Positions 24,894-34,309 are shown, counted from the first letter of the stretch. The stretch: DNA of 64,000 nt from an uncultured Collinsella sp. (GCA_958370325.1 CATXJW010000007.1:1-64000), one strand, 5' to 3'. A program made the numbers and translations. Notes: generated from the letters alone by a model not told the origin.

Positions 24894-25099
24894 CGCTCGC
24901 TGACTTATGCTCAACCTATGGTGTCATCTCACCTCAAAAGTACTAATTGGTTCCGCCGTTCGGTAGTCATTGGGGACGTTCTTAAACGATTGCCCAACGG
25001 CTATTGAGCACATGGCTCGCATGACAGCCGTCTCTTTTATGTTTCCTTTAGCCGTCGCTGCCTAGGATGGGGGTTAGTCGGCAGGAAGGGAGCGTCTAT

Positions 25100-26668
25100 A
25101 TGGACGGCGCGAGCGATCGTGCAATCGAAGAGGACATGCTCGATCAGTTCAACTATTTTGATGATGAGGACGAGGAATTGATCGATCGGCGCGAGCCGGC
25201 GGCGCTCGATGCTTTCGACCTTGTTGATGAAGGGCCCGACGAGGACGAGGTCGAATCGACGAAACCCCCACAGCCTTCGCACCATGATTCGTTGCTCTCA
25301 AGAGTCCCCATGCACCACGGTGTCCGTGCCGGCGCCCTCCATATGAAAACCGACTGGCGCCAGATCGTGACGGCAGGCGATGAGCTTGCCGTCGATGCGC
25401 CGCTCACCGATAAATCATCCATCATCTGCCGCACCGGCATGCTTATGCTGGCAAGCGGAACAGGTGCCTGGCGCGTGCGCGATACCATGAATCGTGTTGC
25501 TGCCGTACTCGGCGTCACGATTCACGTCGACCTGAGTCTCCTGTCGTTTGAGTGCACCTGCATCGAAGGCGGCCACTGCTTTAACGAGGTCGTCAGCCTA
25601 CCCACAACGGGAGTCAATACTCATCGCATTTGGATGATGGAGAGCTTCTTAAAGGAAATCGAGGTTTACGGGCGCCGGTTTACCGTGCATGAGTACCACG
25701 AGATGCTCAAGACCGTTGAGAGTTCAAAACCCGATTACACTCCCTGGCAACAGGGCCTTGCGGCGGCCTGTGCTTGTGGTGCCTTTGTCTTTTTGCTCGG
25801 CGGCGGCCCTATCGAGATGGCTTGTGCATTTGTGGGCGCTGGTGTCGGCAACTTTGTTCGCTCCCATATTCTCAAGCAAGGCCTTGGCCAGTTTAGCGCG
25901 CTGACGATCGGAGTTGCGCTCGCTTGCGTTTCGTATCTGCTGGCATTGCTCGGCCTTGGCCAGGTCATTCCGGGGGCAATGTCGCACCAAGAAGGCTATA
26001 TCGGCGCCATGCTCTTTGTGATTCCCGGCTTTCCCCTCATTACGGCAGGCCTCGACATCGCTAAGCTCGATATGCGAAGCGGCATTGAGCGTCTTTCGTA
26101 TGCTGTGTCGATTATTGTGATGGCGACCCTCGTAGGCTGGATGGTTGCCGAGTGTGTGGGGCTGGCGCCGGATGACTTTGCCCCGCTCGGGCTCTCACCG
26201 TTGGCTCTTACACTCTTGCGTGTGGTGATGAGCTTCGCCGGTGTATTTGGCTTCTCGGTTATGTTCAACAGTCCGGTAAAGATGGCGGCGGCGGCAGGGC
26301 TCATCGGCGCCGTGTCTAATACCTTGCGCCTTACGCTCGTCGATGTGCCGACGCTGCTTCCCTTTCTGGGCTTGAGCGCTTGCATGCCTCCCGAGGCGGC
26401 GGCGTTTATCGGCGCGCTGGTATCGGGTCTGCTCGCGAGCTTAGCCGAAATCAAGCTCACCTATCCACGTATCGCCCTCACGGTGCCATCGATTGTCATT
26501 ATGGTGCCGGGCTTGTATCTGTATCGCTCAATGTATTACATGTGCACCTTCGACACGGTCAATATGCTCGGCTGGTTTGTGCGTGCAGTGCTCATCGTGG
26601 CGTTTTTGCCCGTTGGCCTGGGTGTGGCGCGTACGCTCACCGACCCTCGCTGGCGCCACACCAGCTAA
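25100..26668 (+). CDS. Threonine/serine exporter family protein (ThrE), full-length fusion type
   Basis: This 522-residue membrane protein has about 90 acidic, soluble N-terminal residues. Next comes the cytosolic ThrE segment (LASGTGAWRVRDTMNRVAAVLG, DLSLLSFECT), followed by two blocks of five hydrophobic helices, corresponding to the PF06738 and PF12821 domains that are often separate genes. Corynebacterium ThrE exports threonine and serine. Export of these or other small amino acids or peptides is likely here but untested. I chose 25100 after GGAAGGGAG instead of 25067. It is flanked by intergenic palindromes and appears to be a single-gene unit. Confidence 0.85.
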   Translation: MDGASDRAIEEDMLDQFNYFDDEDEELIDRREPAALDAFDLVDEGPDEDEVESTKPPQPSHHDSLLSRVPMHHGVRAGALHMKTDWRQIVTAGDELAVDAPLTDKSSIICRTGMLMLASGTGAWRVRDTMNRVAAVLGVTIHVDLSLLSFECTCIEGGHCFNEVVSLPTTGVNTHRIWMMESFLKEIEVYGRRFTVHEYHEMLKTVESSKPDYTPWQQGLAAACACGAFVFLLGGGPIEMACAFVGAGVGNFVRSHILKQGLGQFSALTIGVALACVSYLLALLGLGQVIPGAMSHQEGYIGAMLFVIPGFPLITAGLDIAKLDMRSGIERLSYAVSIIVMATLVGWMVAECVGLAPDDFAPLGLSPLALTLLRVVMSFAGVFGFSVMFNSPVKMAAAAGLIGAVSNTLRLTLVDVPTLLPFLGLSACMPPEAAAFIGALVSGLLASLAEIKLTYPRIALTVPSIVIMVPGLYLYRSMYYMCTFDTVNMLGWFVRAVLIVAFLPVGLGVARTLTDPRWRHTS

Positions 26669-26702
26669 TTGGTGCAAATGAAACTGATCCGCAAAACATG
26701 AA

Positions 26703-26760
26703 CGTGGATAATCTCCCGTTTTTGGCCTGTTTACGGGCTCAAAACGGGAGATTATTCACG
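26703..26760. repeat. Two-tier hairpin, GGATAATCTCCC family
   Basis: CGTGGATAATCTCCCGTTTT (26703-26722) pairs with its complement at 26741-26760 with one wobble. The 18-base loop carries GCC/GGC. The arm motif recurs four times at 40446-40590. A further CGTGGA...TCCACG pair follows at 26764-26789. It could terminate the exporter gene, although no T-tract follows. Confidence 0.75.
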
Positions 26761-26908
26761 CTCGTGGAATGGGTGTCCGAAAATCCACGCTCGTTGGGCC
26801 GATGCAGACGCACCTGGCAATTCCTTTTTTGTAGACGTTGTCACGCGGCTACGCGCGGGAAAGGTCCCAACGGTTAACATATACTCCATATGGGTAAAGA
26901 GACCAAAG

Positions 26909-26940
26909 CGCTGCCGCGGGGCGGCGCTTTGCGTTTGAAA
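26909..26940 (+). promoter_or_regulatory. Leader hairpin upstream of clpC
   Basis: AAAGCGC-tgccgcggggcg-GCGCTTT lies between a possible -10 (CATATACTC near 26878) and the clpC ribosome site. GCGTTTGAAAAAA follows. It could be an attenuator; no CtsR or CIRCE-type operator is visible. Confidence 0.4.
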
Positions 26941-26967
26941 AAACTAGCTCGTCTAAGAGGAACTAGC

Positions 26968-29610
26968 ATGTTAGACCGTTTTACCGATCGCGCGCGCAAG
27001 GTCATGTCCATGGCCAAGCAAGAGGCGCTCGATCTGCACTCAAATAAGGTGGGCACCGAGCACCTGCTGCTTGCGCTCGCTAAGGAGGACGAGGGTATTG
27101 CCGCCGAGGCACTGCGTTCGCTCGATATCTCCTACGATGACATCATGGATACCCTCAAAGAGGTCCAGACCACGGTTCCCGAGCCCAGCGAGGAGACCGA
27201 GGCTGCCAAGCTCGCCTTTACGCCGCTCGTCATCAGCGTGATGGAACGCTCCTTCCGCGTGGCACGCGAGAACAACCAGACCTACGTTTCGACCGAGCAC
27301 TTGCTGATCGGCATCGTCGAAGAAGGCAACGGCATGGCCATGGACATCCTCATGCGCCTGGGCGTGTCGTCTGCTTCCATTAAAAAGGCCATCGAAAAGC
27401 TCACTGCCAAGGATCAGGACAAGAAGCGTCCGCTCGCTGGCGCTGGCGCTGGTCGTCCCGGTGCGGGCCTGCCGTTCTTTAGCGGCTCGGATGCCTCTCA
27501 GCAAAAGGGGAGCGGCACCGACACGCTCAAGCAGTTCGCCACCAACCTCACGCAAAAGGCGCGCGACGGCGAGCTCGATCCCGTGATTGGCCGCGAAAAG
27601 GAAGTCCAGCGCATGATGGAGATCCTTTCGCGCCGCACCAAGAACAATCCGCTTATCCTGGGCGATCCCGGCGTGGGCAAGACGGCTATCGTCGAGGGCC
27701 TGGCGCAGCAGATTGCTGCTGGCAACGTGCCCGAGAACCTCATGAACCAGAATATCTGGACGCTCGACCTACCGGGTCTCGTTGCGGGCGCCAAGTATCG
27801 CGGTGAGTTCGAGGAGCGCCTCAAGAACGTGATCCAGGAGGCAACCGAGGCCGACGACGTCATCCTGCTTATCGATGAGATGCACACCATCATCGGTGCC
27901 GGTTCCGCCGAGGGCTCCATCGACGCGAGCTCCATGCTCAAGCCGGTGCTCGCGCGCGGCGCCTTCCAGATTATCGGTGCCACCACGGCCGAGGAGTTCC
28001 GCAAGTACCTCACCAAGGACCCGGCCTTCGAGCGCCGCTTCCAGACCATCGATGTCGAGGAGCCGAGCGTCGAGGATACGGTCAAGATCCTGACCGCGCT
28101 CAAGCCGCGCTACGAGGAGCACCACCACGTGCGCTATACACAGGGTGCCATCGAGGCCGCCGCGAACCTCTCCAACCGCTACATCCAGGATCGCTTCCTG
28201 CCCGATAAGGCAATCGACCTCATCGACGAGGCCGGTGCCCGCGCTCGCATCGCCGCGAATCGCGCGCCCGAGCCGGTGCGCGAGGCCGAGCATCGCATCG
28301 AGGAACTCAAGGCTGCCGCACAGGAGGCTACCGAGAGCGACGATATGAACAAGGCCGCCGAGATCACCGAGCAGCAGAAGGCTGCCGAGATTGAACTCGC
28401 CGAGGCCAAGGCTGCCTGGACCGCCGAGCTCGACGCCAGCCCGCTCACCATCGATGTGAGTCAGATCGCCGATATCGTGTCCGTGACTTCGGGCGTGCCG
28501 GTGTCCTCGCTTACCGAAAGCGAGAGTCGTCGCCTGCTGCAGGCCGAAAGCGTGCTCAAGACGCGCATCATCGGTCAGGATGAGGCTGTCGAGGCCGTTG
28601 CCAAGGCCGTGCGCCGCAGCCGCTCGCCGCTCAAGGATCCGCGTCGCCCCGGCGGCAGCTTTATCTTCTTGGGTCCCACCGGCACGGGCAAGACCGAGCT
28701 CGCCAAGACGCTCGCCGAGTACCTCTTTGGCAGCAAGGACGCACTCATCAGCTTCGACATGTCCGAGTTCGGTAGCGAGTTCGAGGTCTCCAAGCTCATC
28801 GGCAGCCCTCCGGGTTACGTCGGTCACGATGAGGGCGGCCAGCTCACCAAGGCCGTTCGTCGCCACCCGTACTCGGTCGTGCTGTTCGACGAGATCGAGA
28901 AGGCGCACCCCGATATCTTTAACATCCTGCTGCAGGTGCTGGAGGAGGGCCGCCTGACTGATAGCCAGGGCAAGACGGTCGACTTCCGCAATACCGTGAT
29001 CATCATGACGTCCAACGTGGGCGCCCGCGAGATCGCACAGGATGCGAGCGTTGGCTTTGGCACTACCGGCGAGCAGGGTCTCACGTCGAGTGAGATCCGC
29101 GGCCGCGCGATGGGCGAGCTCAAGCGCCTGTTCCGCCCCGAGCTGCTCAACCGTATCGACGATATTGTGGTGTTCCAGAAGCTCTCGGGCGAGAATCTCA
29201 CCAAGATCGCGCACCTGCTGGTGGACGATCTGCGCCAGCGCCTGATCGCTAACGGCATGAATATCAAGCTCACCGATGCGGCCTATGACAAGATCGTGGC
29301 CGAGGGCACCGACCTCACCAACGGTGCGCGTCCGCTGCGCCGTGCTATTCAAAAGCTCATCGAGGACCCGCTGTCCGAGGAGCTGCTGGCCGGCGAGTGG
29401 GGCGAGGGCGATACCGTCCTGTGCGACGTGGCCGATGGCAAGTTTGTCTTTAGCCACGGCACGGGCGAGATCCCGGCACCGCGTCCGGCGGGCACGCTCG
29501 GTGGCGATACCGCCCCGGCGGCACCGCACACTGGCAACGCCGCGCCCGTGAGCGGCGGCGTGACCTCGGGCCCCGGCGGCATGATGCAAGCCGGTTCCGG
29601 CGCGCTGTAG
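26968..29610 (+). CDS. clpC: ATP-dependent Clp protease ATPase subunit ClpC
   Basis: This is an AAA+ unfoldase that feeds ClpP. It has 880 residues. Two N-terminal Clp_N repeats (MLDRFTDRARKVMSMAKQEA...GTEHLLLAL and FTPLVISVMERSFRVA) precede AAA1 with GDPGVGKT near 232. A short middle region around 440-470 follows, then AAA2 with GPTGTGKT near 569. The C-terminal tail is Pro/Gly/Ala-rich and disordered. I start at 26968 after AGAGGAAC; the 26 extra residues from 26890 correspond to the leader hairpin. The Firmicute partners ctsR, mcsA and mcsB are not adjacent, so regulation differs. Confidence 0.95.
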   Translation: MLDRFTDRARKVMSMAKQEALDLHSNKVGTEHLLLALAKEDEGIAAEALRSLDISYDDIMDTLKEVQTTVPEPSEETEAAKLAFTPLVISVMERSFRVARENNQTYVSTEHLLIGIVEEGNGMAMDILMRLGVSSASIKKAIEKLTAKDQDKKRPLAGAGAGRPGAGLPFFSGSDASQQKGSGTDTLKQFATNLTQKARDGELDPVIGREKEVQRMMEILSRRTKNNPLILGDPGVGKTAIVEGLAQQIAAGNVPENLMNQNIWTLDLPGLVAGAKYRGEFEERLKNVIQEATEADDVILLIDEMHTIIGAGSAEGSIDASSMLKPVLARGAFQIIGATTAEEFRKYLTKDPAFERRFQTIDVEEPSVEDTVKILTALKPRYEEHHHVRYTQGAIEAAANLSNRYIQDRFLPDKAIDLIDEAGARARIAANRAPEPVREAEHRIEELKAAAQEATESDDMNKAAEITEQQKAAEIELAEAKAAWTAELDASPLTIDVSQIADIVSVTSGVPVSSLTESESRRLLQAESVLKTRIIGQDEAVEAVAKAVRRSRSPLKDPRRPGGSFIFLGPTGTGKTELAKTLAEYLFGSKDALISFDMSEFGSEFEVSKLIGSPPGYVGHDEGGQLTKAVRRHPYSVVLFDEIEKAHPDIFNILLQVLEEGRLTDSQGKTVDFRNTVIIMTSNVGAREIAQDASVGFGTTGEQGLTSSEIRGRAMGELKRLFRPELLNRIDDIVVFQKLSGENLTKIAHLLVDDLRQRLIANGMNIKLTDAAYDKIVAEGTDLTNGARPLRRAIQKLIEDPLSEELLAGEWGEGDTVLCDVADGKFVFSHGTGEIPAPRPAGTLGGDTAPAAPHTGNAAPVSGGVTSGPGGMMQAGSGAL

Positions 29611-29635
29611 GGCGTAACAAAACCTTGTGTCCACG

Positions 29636-29664
29636 AGGGCGTTCCAAAGGAGCGCCCTTTTTCT
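29636..29664 (+). terminator. Terminator of clpC
   Basis: AGGGCGTTCC-AAA-GGAGCGCCCT followed by TTTTCT. The remaining gap to 29935 shows no gene; it has short AT-rich stretches (CTTTATCTTAATAAAG) likely holding the pepD promoter. Confidence 0.85.
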
Positions 29665-29935
29665 GTTGGAAAGGCCCCTTCGTTCAAAGTAGGTCTCATT
29701 AAACAAACCAATGGCGTATGCATAAACGTTGATCAAGCGTTTAGGTTGGTTGAAGGGTCCAACGTCCCTTCGGCGCGGCCCGTCTAACATGCTTTATCTT
29801 AATAAAGTGGCGTTTCCCTGCCGTTAGCCGATGATGCAAGGGCGCTCGGCGTTTTCGACTGGTTTATGCACGCAAAGTCTGGGAATATACAAGTCGCATG
29901 TCTTACTGTCTAACCAGTTGCGCCAAGGAGGCACC

Positions 29936-31393
29936 ATGGATTACAAGATCACCGGCTACGAGCCCGCCCAGCTGTTCCATTTCTTTGAGGAGGTCAGCGC
30001 GATCCCCCGTGGGTCTGGCAACGAGAAGGGCATCAGCGATTTCCTGGTTGCGTTTGCCAAGGAGCGCGGCCTCGATGTGTACCAGGACGAGGTCTACAAC
30101 GTCATCATTCGCAAGCCCGCTTCTGCCGGTGCCGAGAATGCCCCGGCCGTGATGCTGCAGGGCCACATCGATATGGTGTGCGACAAGTTGGGCTCTGTTG
30201 AGCACGACTTTACGACCGATGGTATCGACCTGGTCGTCAAGGACGGCGTCCTCACCGCTAACGGCACCACCCTGGGCGCCGACAACGGCATTGCTGTCGC
30301 TCTGATGCTTACTGTGCTCAACGACGATTCGATCGTTCACCCCGCCCTCGAGTGCGTATTCACCACCGACGAGGAGACTGGCCTGGTCGGCGCTGAGACG
30401 CTCGACAAGTCCCAGATTAGCGCCCGCACCATGATTAACCTTGACTCCGAGGAAGAGGGCGTTGCCACCGTCAGCTGCGCCGGCGGCGTCGTCGTTACCT
30501 ACACTTGCCCGATCGCGCGCGAGCACAAGACCGGTAGCACCCTCACGCTCGACATCTCCGGCCTACTGGGTGGTCATTCCGGCAACGATATCAACCTGGA
30601 GCGCGGCAACGGCAACCTCATCATGGCCCGCATCATCGACCGCCTGATGGTTGCCGGCGAGCCCGCCATCGTCAGCTTTAACGGCGGCACTAAGGACAAC
30701 GCCATCAACCGTGAGTGCAAGGCTGTTCTGGTCTACGCCGACCACGCTGCCGCCGAGGTCGCGGCCGAGATCGCCCGTGGCATCATCGCCGACGTCACTG
30801 CCGAGCTCGAGGTCTTCGACCCCGGCTTTACCTGCACCGTCGAGATTGCCGATAACGCCGAGGTCGAGGCCATGGACCAGAAGTCCGCACTTGCCCTCAT
30901 TCGCGCTCTGCGTCTTGCCCCCAATGGTGTGATCCGCCGCAACGTCGCCACCGACGGTTCCGTTGAGGTTTCCTCCAACATCGGCGTGGTCGCCACTTCT
31001 GACGACGAGGTCAAGATCATGCTGTCCCCGCGCTCCTCGATCACTTCGCTGCAGAACGAGTTCAAGGACCGCCTGCAGACGCTGGCCGATGTCCTGGGCT
31101 TCGACGCCAAGTTTGAGTTCGAGTATCCCGGCTGGAGCTATGCCGAGCATTCGCCGGTCCGCGACGTCTTTGTCGAGAGCTATCGCGAGCTCTTTGGCTC
31201 CGAGCTGCGCATCGAGTCCATTCACGCCGGCCTTGAGTGCGGCCTGTTTGCCGAGGCCCTGCACGGCCTGGACGCCATCGCCGTGGGCCCGACGCTCTCC
31301 GATGTCCACACCCCGGACGAGAGCATGGAGCTCGCTTCTGCCGAGCGCTTCTACGAGCTGCTCATCGACGTCCTCAAGCGCCTCGCTGCGTAA
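29936..31393 (+). CDS. pepD: Aminoacyl-histidine dipeptidase (peptidase D, M20 family)
   Basis: This cytosolic zinc dipeptidase cleaves Xaa-His and other dipeptides. It has 485 residues. The metal site segments are VMLQGHIDMVCDK (His and Asp of the M20 motif), TLGADNGIAVALML and the catalytic pair in FTTDEETGLVGA. A lid domain (about residues 200-370) is present. I start at 29936 after CCAAGGAGG; the 35-residue extension from 29831 has no ribosome site. It is monocistronic, ended by the terminator at 31451. Confidence 0.94.
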   Translation: MDYKITGYEPAQLFHFFEEVSAIPRGSGNEKGISDFLVAFAKERGLDVYQDEVYNVIIRKPASAGAENAPAVMLQGHIDMVCDKLGSVEHDFTTDGIDLVVKDGVLTANGTTLGADNGIAVALMLTVLNDDSIVHPALECVFTTDEETGLVGAETLDKSQISARTMINLDSEEEGVATVSCAGGVVVTYTCPIAREHKTGSTLTLDISGLLGGHSGNDINLERGNGNLIMARIIDRLMVAGEPAIVSFNGGTKDNAINRECKAVLVYADHAAAEVAAEIARGIIADVTAELEVFDPGFTCTVEIADNAEVEAMDQKSALALIRALRLAPNGVIRRNVATDGSVEVSSNIGVVATSDDEVKIMLSPRSSITSLQNEFKDRLQTLADVLGFDAKFEFEYPGWSYAEHSPVRDVFVESYRELFGSELRIESIHAGLECGLFAEALHGLDAIAVGPTLSDVHTPDESMELASAERFYELLIDVLKRLAA

Positions 31394-31399
31394 AGGTCG

Positions 31400-31430
31400 C
31401 GCTAGCAGCAGTTCGAGCCACGTGCTAGCG
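31400..31430. repeat. Small inverted repeat after pepD
   Basis: CGCTAGCA at 31400-31407 and TGCTAGCG at 31423-31430 form a perfect 8-bp stem with a 15-base loop. Its role is unknown. Confidence 0.4.
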
Positions 31431-31450
31431 GATTGCAAATGACATTACGA

Positions 31451-31497
31451 GAGGGGGCATCCGAACTTTTGTGACGGGTGCCCCCCCTCTTCTTTTA
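31451..31497 (+). terminator. Terminator of pepD
   Basis: GAGGGGGCA pairs with TGCCCCCCCTC around a 19-base loop. TTCTTTTAAG follows. It also separates the convergent hipA. Confidence 0.8.
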
Positions 31498-31519
31498 AGA
31501 AATGTGGATTGATTGGCGC

Positions 31520-32824
31520 CTAGCCCATATCCGCCTTGATGAGGTCGAGGGTGCGCTGGCAGTTTTCGCGGACGGGGCCGAGCATGTGCTCGCGCAGGTC
31601 CGCCATGCCGGGCAGGTCGGCGTATTCGTCCATGATCTCTTCCATGCAAATGGGCACCTCGTAGGCGAGGTCCATCATGGTCGCAAAGCAAAACTTCTCG
31701 GATAGCCCGGCATCGGTGAGCGCCGCCTCCAGCGCGGGGTCGCCCATACCGTGGTATCGGCGGATAGCGCCTGGACCGATGCGCCCCACTCGATTTTCGC
31801 CGCCAACGCTCATGGCAAGGCGCGCCCGGCGGCGCATACGCTCGTACGCCAAGCCCGATGCGACATCGTACATGGGTGCGAGCGCTGCGTTTGTGCCTTT
31901 GCCTAGGATGAGCGAGTAGTTTTTAGCGTGTGCGTCAGGCGCTCCGATAATGGCGTTATAGAACAACATATAGGTAAAAAGCACAAGATTCATGTGGTGG
32001 GGGACTGTGTTAATCAGTCGTTCTTGGATGTCTCGTGTGGTTGGTCCTCCGTCGGCGGTGTATTTCTGGCTTGGCAATACACCGAGCGCCTGGCAAAAGT
32101 CCTCCTGATGCAGCCTTTCGATATTTCCGCTGCTATTGACCATTCTGTCGTACCGTTCAACGACGAGCGCGGCTTCGTCTTCAAATGTGCAATAGGAGAC
32201 GTTGGCAGTTGGAATGCCAACACGCCGAGCCGTTTTCATGCAGACGAATTCGTTTAAGGCCTGATGTTTGAACCCAACGACACCATTTTTGAAGATATGG
32301 GTAGTGGGGGATGACCCTAGACATTCGCACCATTGGCCATCATGCCAAGCTAGTGCAAATTTGCCTTGGTTGCCGCCCAGGGACCAGCTTTCGTTGGAGC
32401 CCATCCATGTCTCTCTTTCGTCATCGCGAATTGCTTTGAGCTTGTGAGCGATTTGAGAATTGGTAAGCGGGCGGTATGCCGAGACCCTGCCGCGGGCGGC
32501 GCCTAATTGATCGGTTCGACAAAACTGAACGGCCCCCGCGCAGTCAAGACCGATATGGCACAAGAGGGCGACGGGGTTGTTGGATGCAACGTCATGCTCG
32601 GCGGCAATAGCGCGACGCTGCTCTTGGCTGTCGGGCAAAAGGCCAAATAGGAACGGGCGGACGATGTTATGGCCATACGTGCGATTGGAAAGCGGCATTG
32701 TAAGCGATAGTGGTGCTCCGCGATAGGTTGGGGCGTATACAAAGCTGCAGAGTCCATGCTCGTCTTGCCGGAGAGTGCCTGCGATTTCGCCACAAATGAG
32801 GGTCGCAAGCTCCATCTCTGCCAT
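31520..32824 (-). CDS. hipA: HipA-type serine/threonine kinase toxin
   Basis: This 434-residue protein is a HipA-family kinase. In E. coli, HipA phosphorylates GltX and induces persistence. The N-terminal subdomain is followed by the ATP loop SLGGNQGKFAL (Ser148 matches the autophosphorylated Ser150 region), the catalytic DAHAKN (Asp297, Asn302) and the metal-binding PMYDV (Asp320). All key residues are kept, so it is probably active. The gene starts directly after the antitoxin stop on the minus strand. Lower GC in parts suggests later acquisition. The true target is unknown. Confidence 0.9.
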   Translation of the reverse strand: MAEMELATLICGEIAGTLRQDEHGLCSFVYAPTYRGAPLSLTMPLSNRTYGHNIVRPFLFGLLPDSQEQRRAIAAEHDVASNNPVALLCHIGLDCAGAVQFCRTDQLGAARGRVSAYRPLTNSQIAHKLKAIRDDERETWMGSNESWSLGGNQGKFALAWHDGQWCECLGSSPTTHIFKNGVVGFKHQALNEFVCMKTARRVGIPTANVSYCTFEDEAALVVERYDRMVNSSGNIERLHQEDFCQALGVLPSQKYTADGGPTTRDIQERLINTVPHHMNLVLFTYMLFYNAIIGAPDAHAKNYSLILGKGTNAALAPMYDVASGLAYERMRRRARLAMSVGGENRVGRIGPGAIRRYHGMGDPALEAALTDAGLSEKFCFATMMDLAYEVPICMEEIMDEYADLPGMADLREHMLGPVRENCQRTLDLIKADMG

Positions 32825-33256
32825 TTATTTCACAACCTTACAGCCAAAGGAGAGGTCTGAAGTGTCGGAAAGGCCTTGCTCGGCTGCGATTTGGGCCAGC
32901 AGGGCACCATAGGAAGATGGCGTTCCTTGTCGGGCGGGTCGTCTGCCTACGCTTGGCTTTGGCAGGGCATTCGAGTTCGCGATAGGGAAGTCCGCTATCG
33001 TCGTCGGATGTTCGGAGGGCGATGCGATGGAGTCGTTATCGCTTTGCGCAAAGAGACCTATGCCGAGTGCGTTAAAGACGGTCAGTAACTTGTCGAGCCG
33101 AATACCCGTGGCGTCTCCTAGCTCGAGCGATGCGAGCAGGCGCTCCGAAACGCCGGCTTTTTTAGCGAGGGCCGCACGGGTGATTTCCTGCGACTCGCGT
33201 GCCTGACGCACATAGATGCCAGCTTGGCGTGGTGTGGTGATGGGAAGGGTATCCAT
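32825..33256 (-). CDS. hipB: HipB-like antitoxin, helix-turn-helix (XRE) repressor
   Basis: This 143-residue protein has an XRE helix-turn-helix in its first 70 residues (GIYVRQARESQEITRAALAKKAGVSERLLASLELG). The rest is a Ser/Pro-rich tail much longer than in E. coli HipB, which is about 88 residues. The tail may mask the kinase. I start at 33256 because GGAG lies 8 bases upstream; an ATG at 33271 overlaps the operator. It abuts hipA without a gap. A perfect palindrome directly upstream (33271-33311) is the expected autoregulatory site. Confidence 0.88.
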   Translation of the reverse strand: MDTLPITTPRQAGIYVRQARESQEITRAALAKKAGVSERLLASLELGDATGIRLDKLLTVFNALGIGLFAQSDNDSIASPSEHPTTIADFPIANSNALPKPSVGRRPARQGTPSSYGALLAQIAAEQGLSDTSDLSFGCKVVK

Positions 33257-33270
33257 GGCGATCTCCAACA

Positions 33271-33311
33271 TGCAGACTTTTGCATATCAGTATGACATGC
33301 AAAAGTCTGCA
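33271..33311 (-). promoter_or_regulatory. Palindromic operator of the HipBA pair
   Basis: TGCAGACTTTTGCAT and its exact complement ATGCAAAAGTCTGCA flank an 11-base spacer, right at the hipB start. Its position and perfect symmetry fit HipB autoregulation. Confidence 0.75.
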
Positions 33312-33315
33312 CGAA

Positions 33316-33347
33316 AAGGCCTCATGCAAAACTTTGCATGAGGCCTT
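33316..33347 (-). terminator. Terminator of mntP, sharing the TGCAAA motif of the operator
   Basis: On the minus strand AAGGCCTCATGCAAA pairs with TTTGCATGAGGCCTT, followed by TTCG. The ATGCAAA core equals part of the neighbouring HipB operator, so HipB might also bind here. Confidence 0.65.
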
Positions 33348-33383
33348 GTACTGGCGTTGAGTTTTGAGCGATTGTGTTTGGCG

Positions 33384-33962
33384 TTACAGCGCCAAAATCC
33401 CCAGATGCTCAAGCAAGATCTTAAGTCCGATGAGGATGAGCACGATGCCGCCCACGATGGTGGCAGGTTTTTCGTAGCGCGCGCCAAAGGTGTGGCCGAT
33501 CGCTACGCCGGCGACGGAGAAGATAAACGTTGTGACGCCGATAAGCGATACAGCGGGAACGATGTCAACCGAGAGCGCCGCAAATGAGATGCCTACGGCT
33601 AGGGCGTCGATTGAGGTGGCGATGGCGAGGATCAGGTACTCGCCCAGGTCAATCTTTTCGGCATCCTTGCCGTCGCCTTCATCCTCGTCCTCGGTAAAGG
33701 CTTCCCACAGCATTTTGCCGCCGATGAAGGCCAAAAGGATAAAGGCGATCCAATGGTCGATGGGTCCGATGATGCCCATGAATTGACTGCCGAGCGCCCA
33801 TCCGATTACGGGCATGCCGGCCTGAAAGCCGCCAAAGAACAGGCCGAGCACCACGGCGACTTTAAGGTTGATCTTCTTCATGCCAAGGCCCTTGCAAATG
33901 GAAACAGCAAAGGCGTCCATCGAAAGGCCAACGGCGAGCAACACGAGCTCTGCGAGTCCCAT
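33384..33962 (-). CDS. mntP: Manganese efflux pump MntP
   Basis: This 192-residue membrane protein has six hydrophobic helices in two halves, with the conserved acidic motifs LSMDAFAVSICKG and TSIDALAVGISFA that line the metal path. The loop between the halves is acidic (EDEDEGDGKD). It exports excess Mn2+. I start at 33962, after GAGGGAGCC on the minus strand; the longer frame to 34115 runs through the riboswitch. The upstream yybP-ykoY riboswitch agrees with Mn2+-induced expression. Confidence 0.95.
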   Translation of the reverse strand: MGLAELVLLAVGLSMDAFAVSICKGLGMKKINLKVAVVLGLFFGGFQAGMPVIGWALGSQFMGIIGPIDHWIAFILLAFIGGKMLWEAFTEDEDEGDGKDAEKIDLGEYLILAIATSIDALAVGISFAALSVDIVPAVSLIGVTTFIFSVAGVAIGHTFGARYEKPATIVGGIVLILIGLKILLEHLGILAL

Positions 33963-34011
33963 AGTCTGGCTCCCTCTCTGCGGGCGGGCCCGCGTGTACC
34001 TCTTGGGGGAG

Positions 34012-34149
34012 TAACAAAAAAGACCCGTGGCGTACGCGTTGCGCGCACAGCCACGAGTCTCGTTCATTAAGGCAAGCCAGGCCGCATCGGCCAGTGTGTT
34101 GACTTGCCGCGCCACCGGAGGCGAACCCGATCACGCGACTACTCCCTCA
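34012..34149 (-). ncRNA. yybP-ykoY manganese riboswitch with intrinsic terminator
   Basis: On the minus strand the aptamer has GGGAGTAGTCGCG, the hairpin GGGTTCGCCTC, GTCAACACACTGG and AACGAGAC, matching the conserved internal loops of this class. Directly after it, GACTCGTGGC pairs with GCCACGGGTC and TTTTTT follows, a classic terminator at 34021-34060. Mn2+ binding would favour antitermination and mntP expression. The mechanism is inferred from the class. Confidence 0.87.
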
Positions 34150-34309
34150 TTTATGCGAATCCCGATGCTACCACATAAGCAGCTCATTTGGATTGGGGCT
34201 CTCAGCTGTGTTCGCTCATTCTGTAAGCATCGGATTTTGCGGGCGTCACAGGGGCAAACCGTGAGAAACTTATTGACGTTTATGGAGCGTATACGATGGG
34301 AGCGATGCC

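Noticed and set aside
26380..26877. 165-codon frame at the end of the ThrE-like gene
   Set aside because: It starts inside the exporter gene in another frame and crosses the 26703 hairpin; no ribosome site.
33963..34115. N-terminal extension of MntP from 34115
   Set aside because: The stretch is the manganese riboswitch and its terminator; the first membrane helix starts right after 33962.
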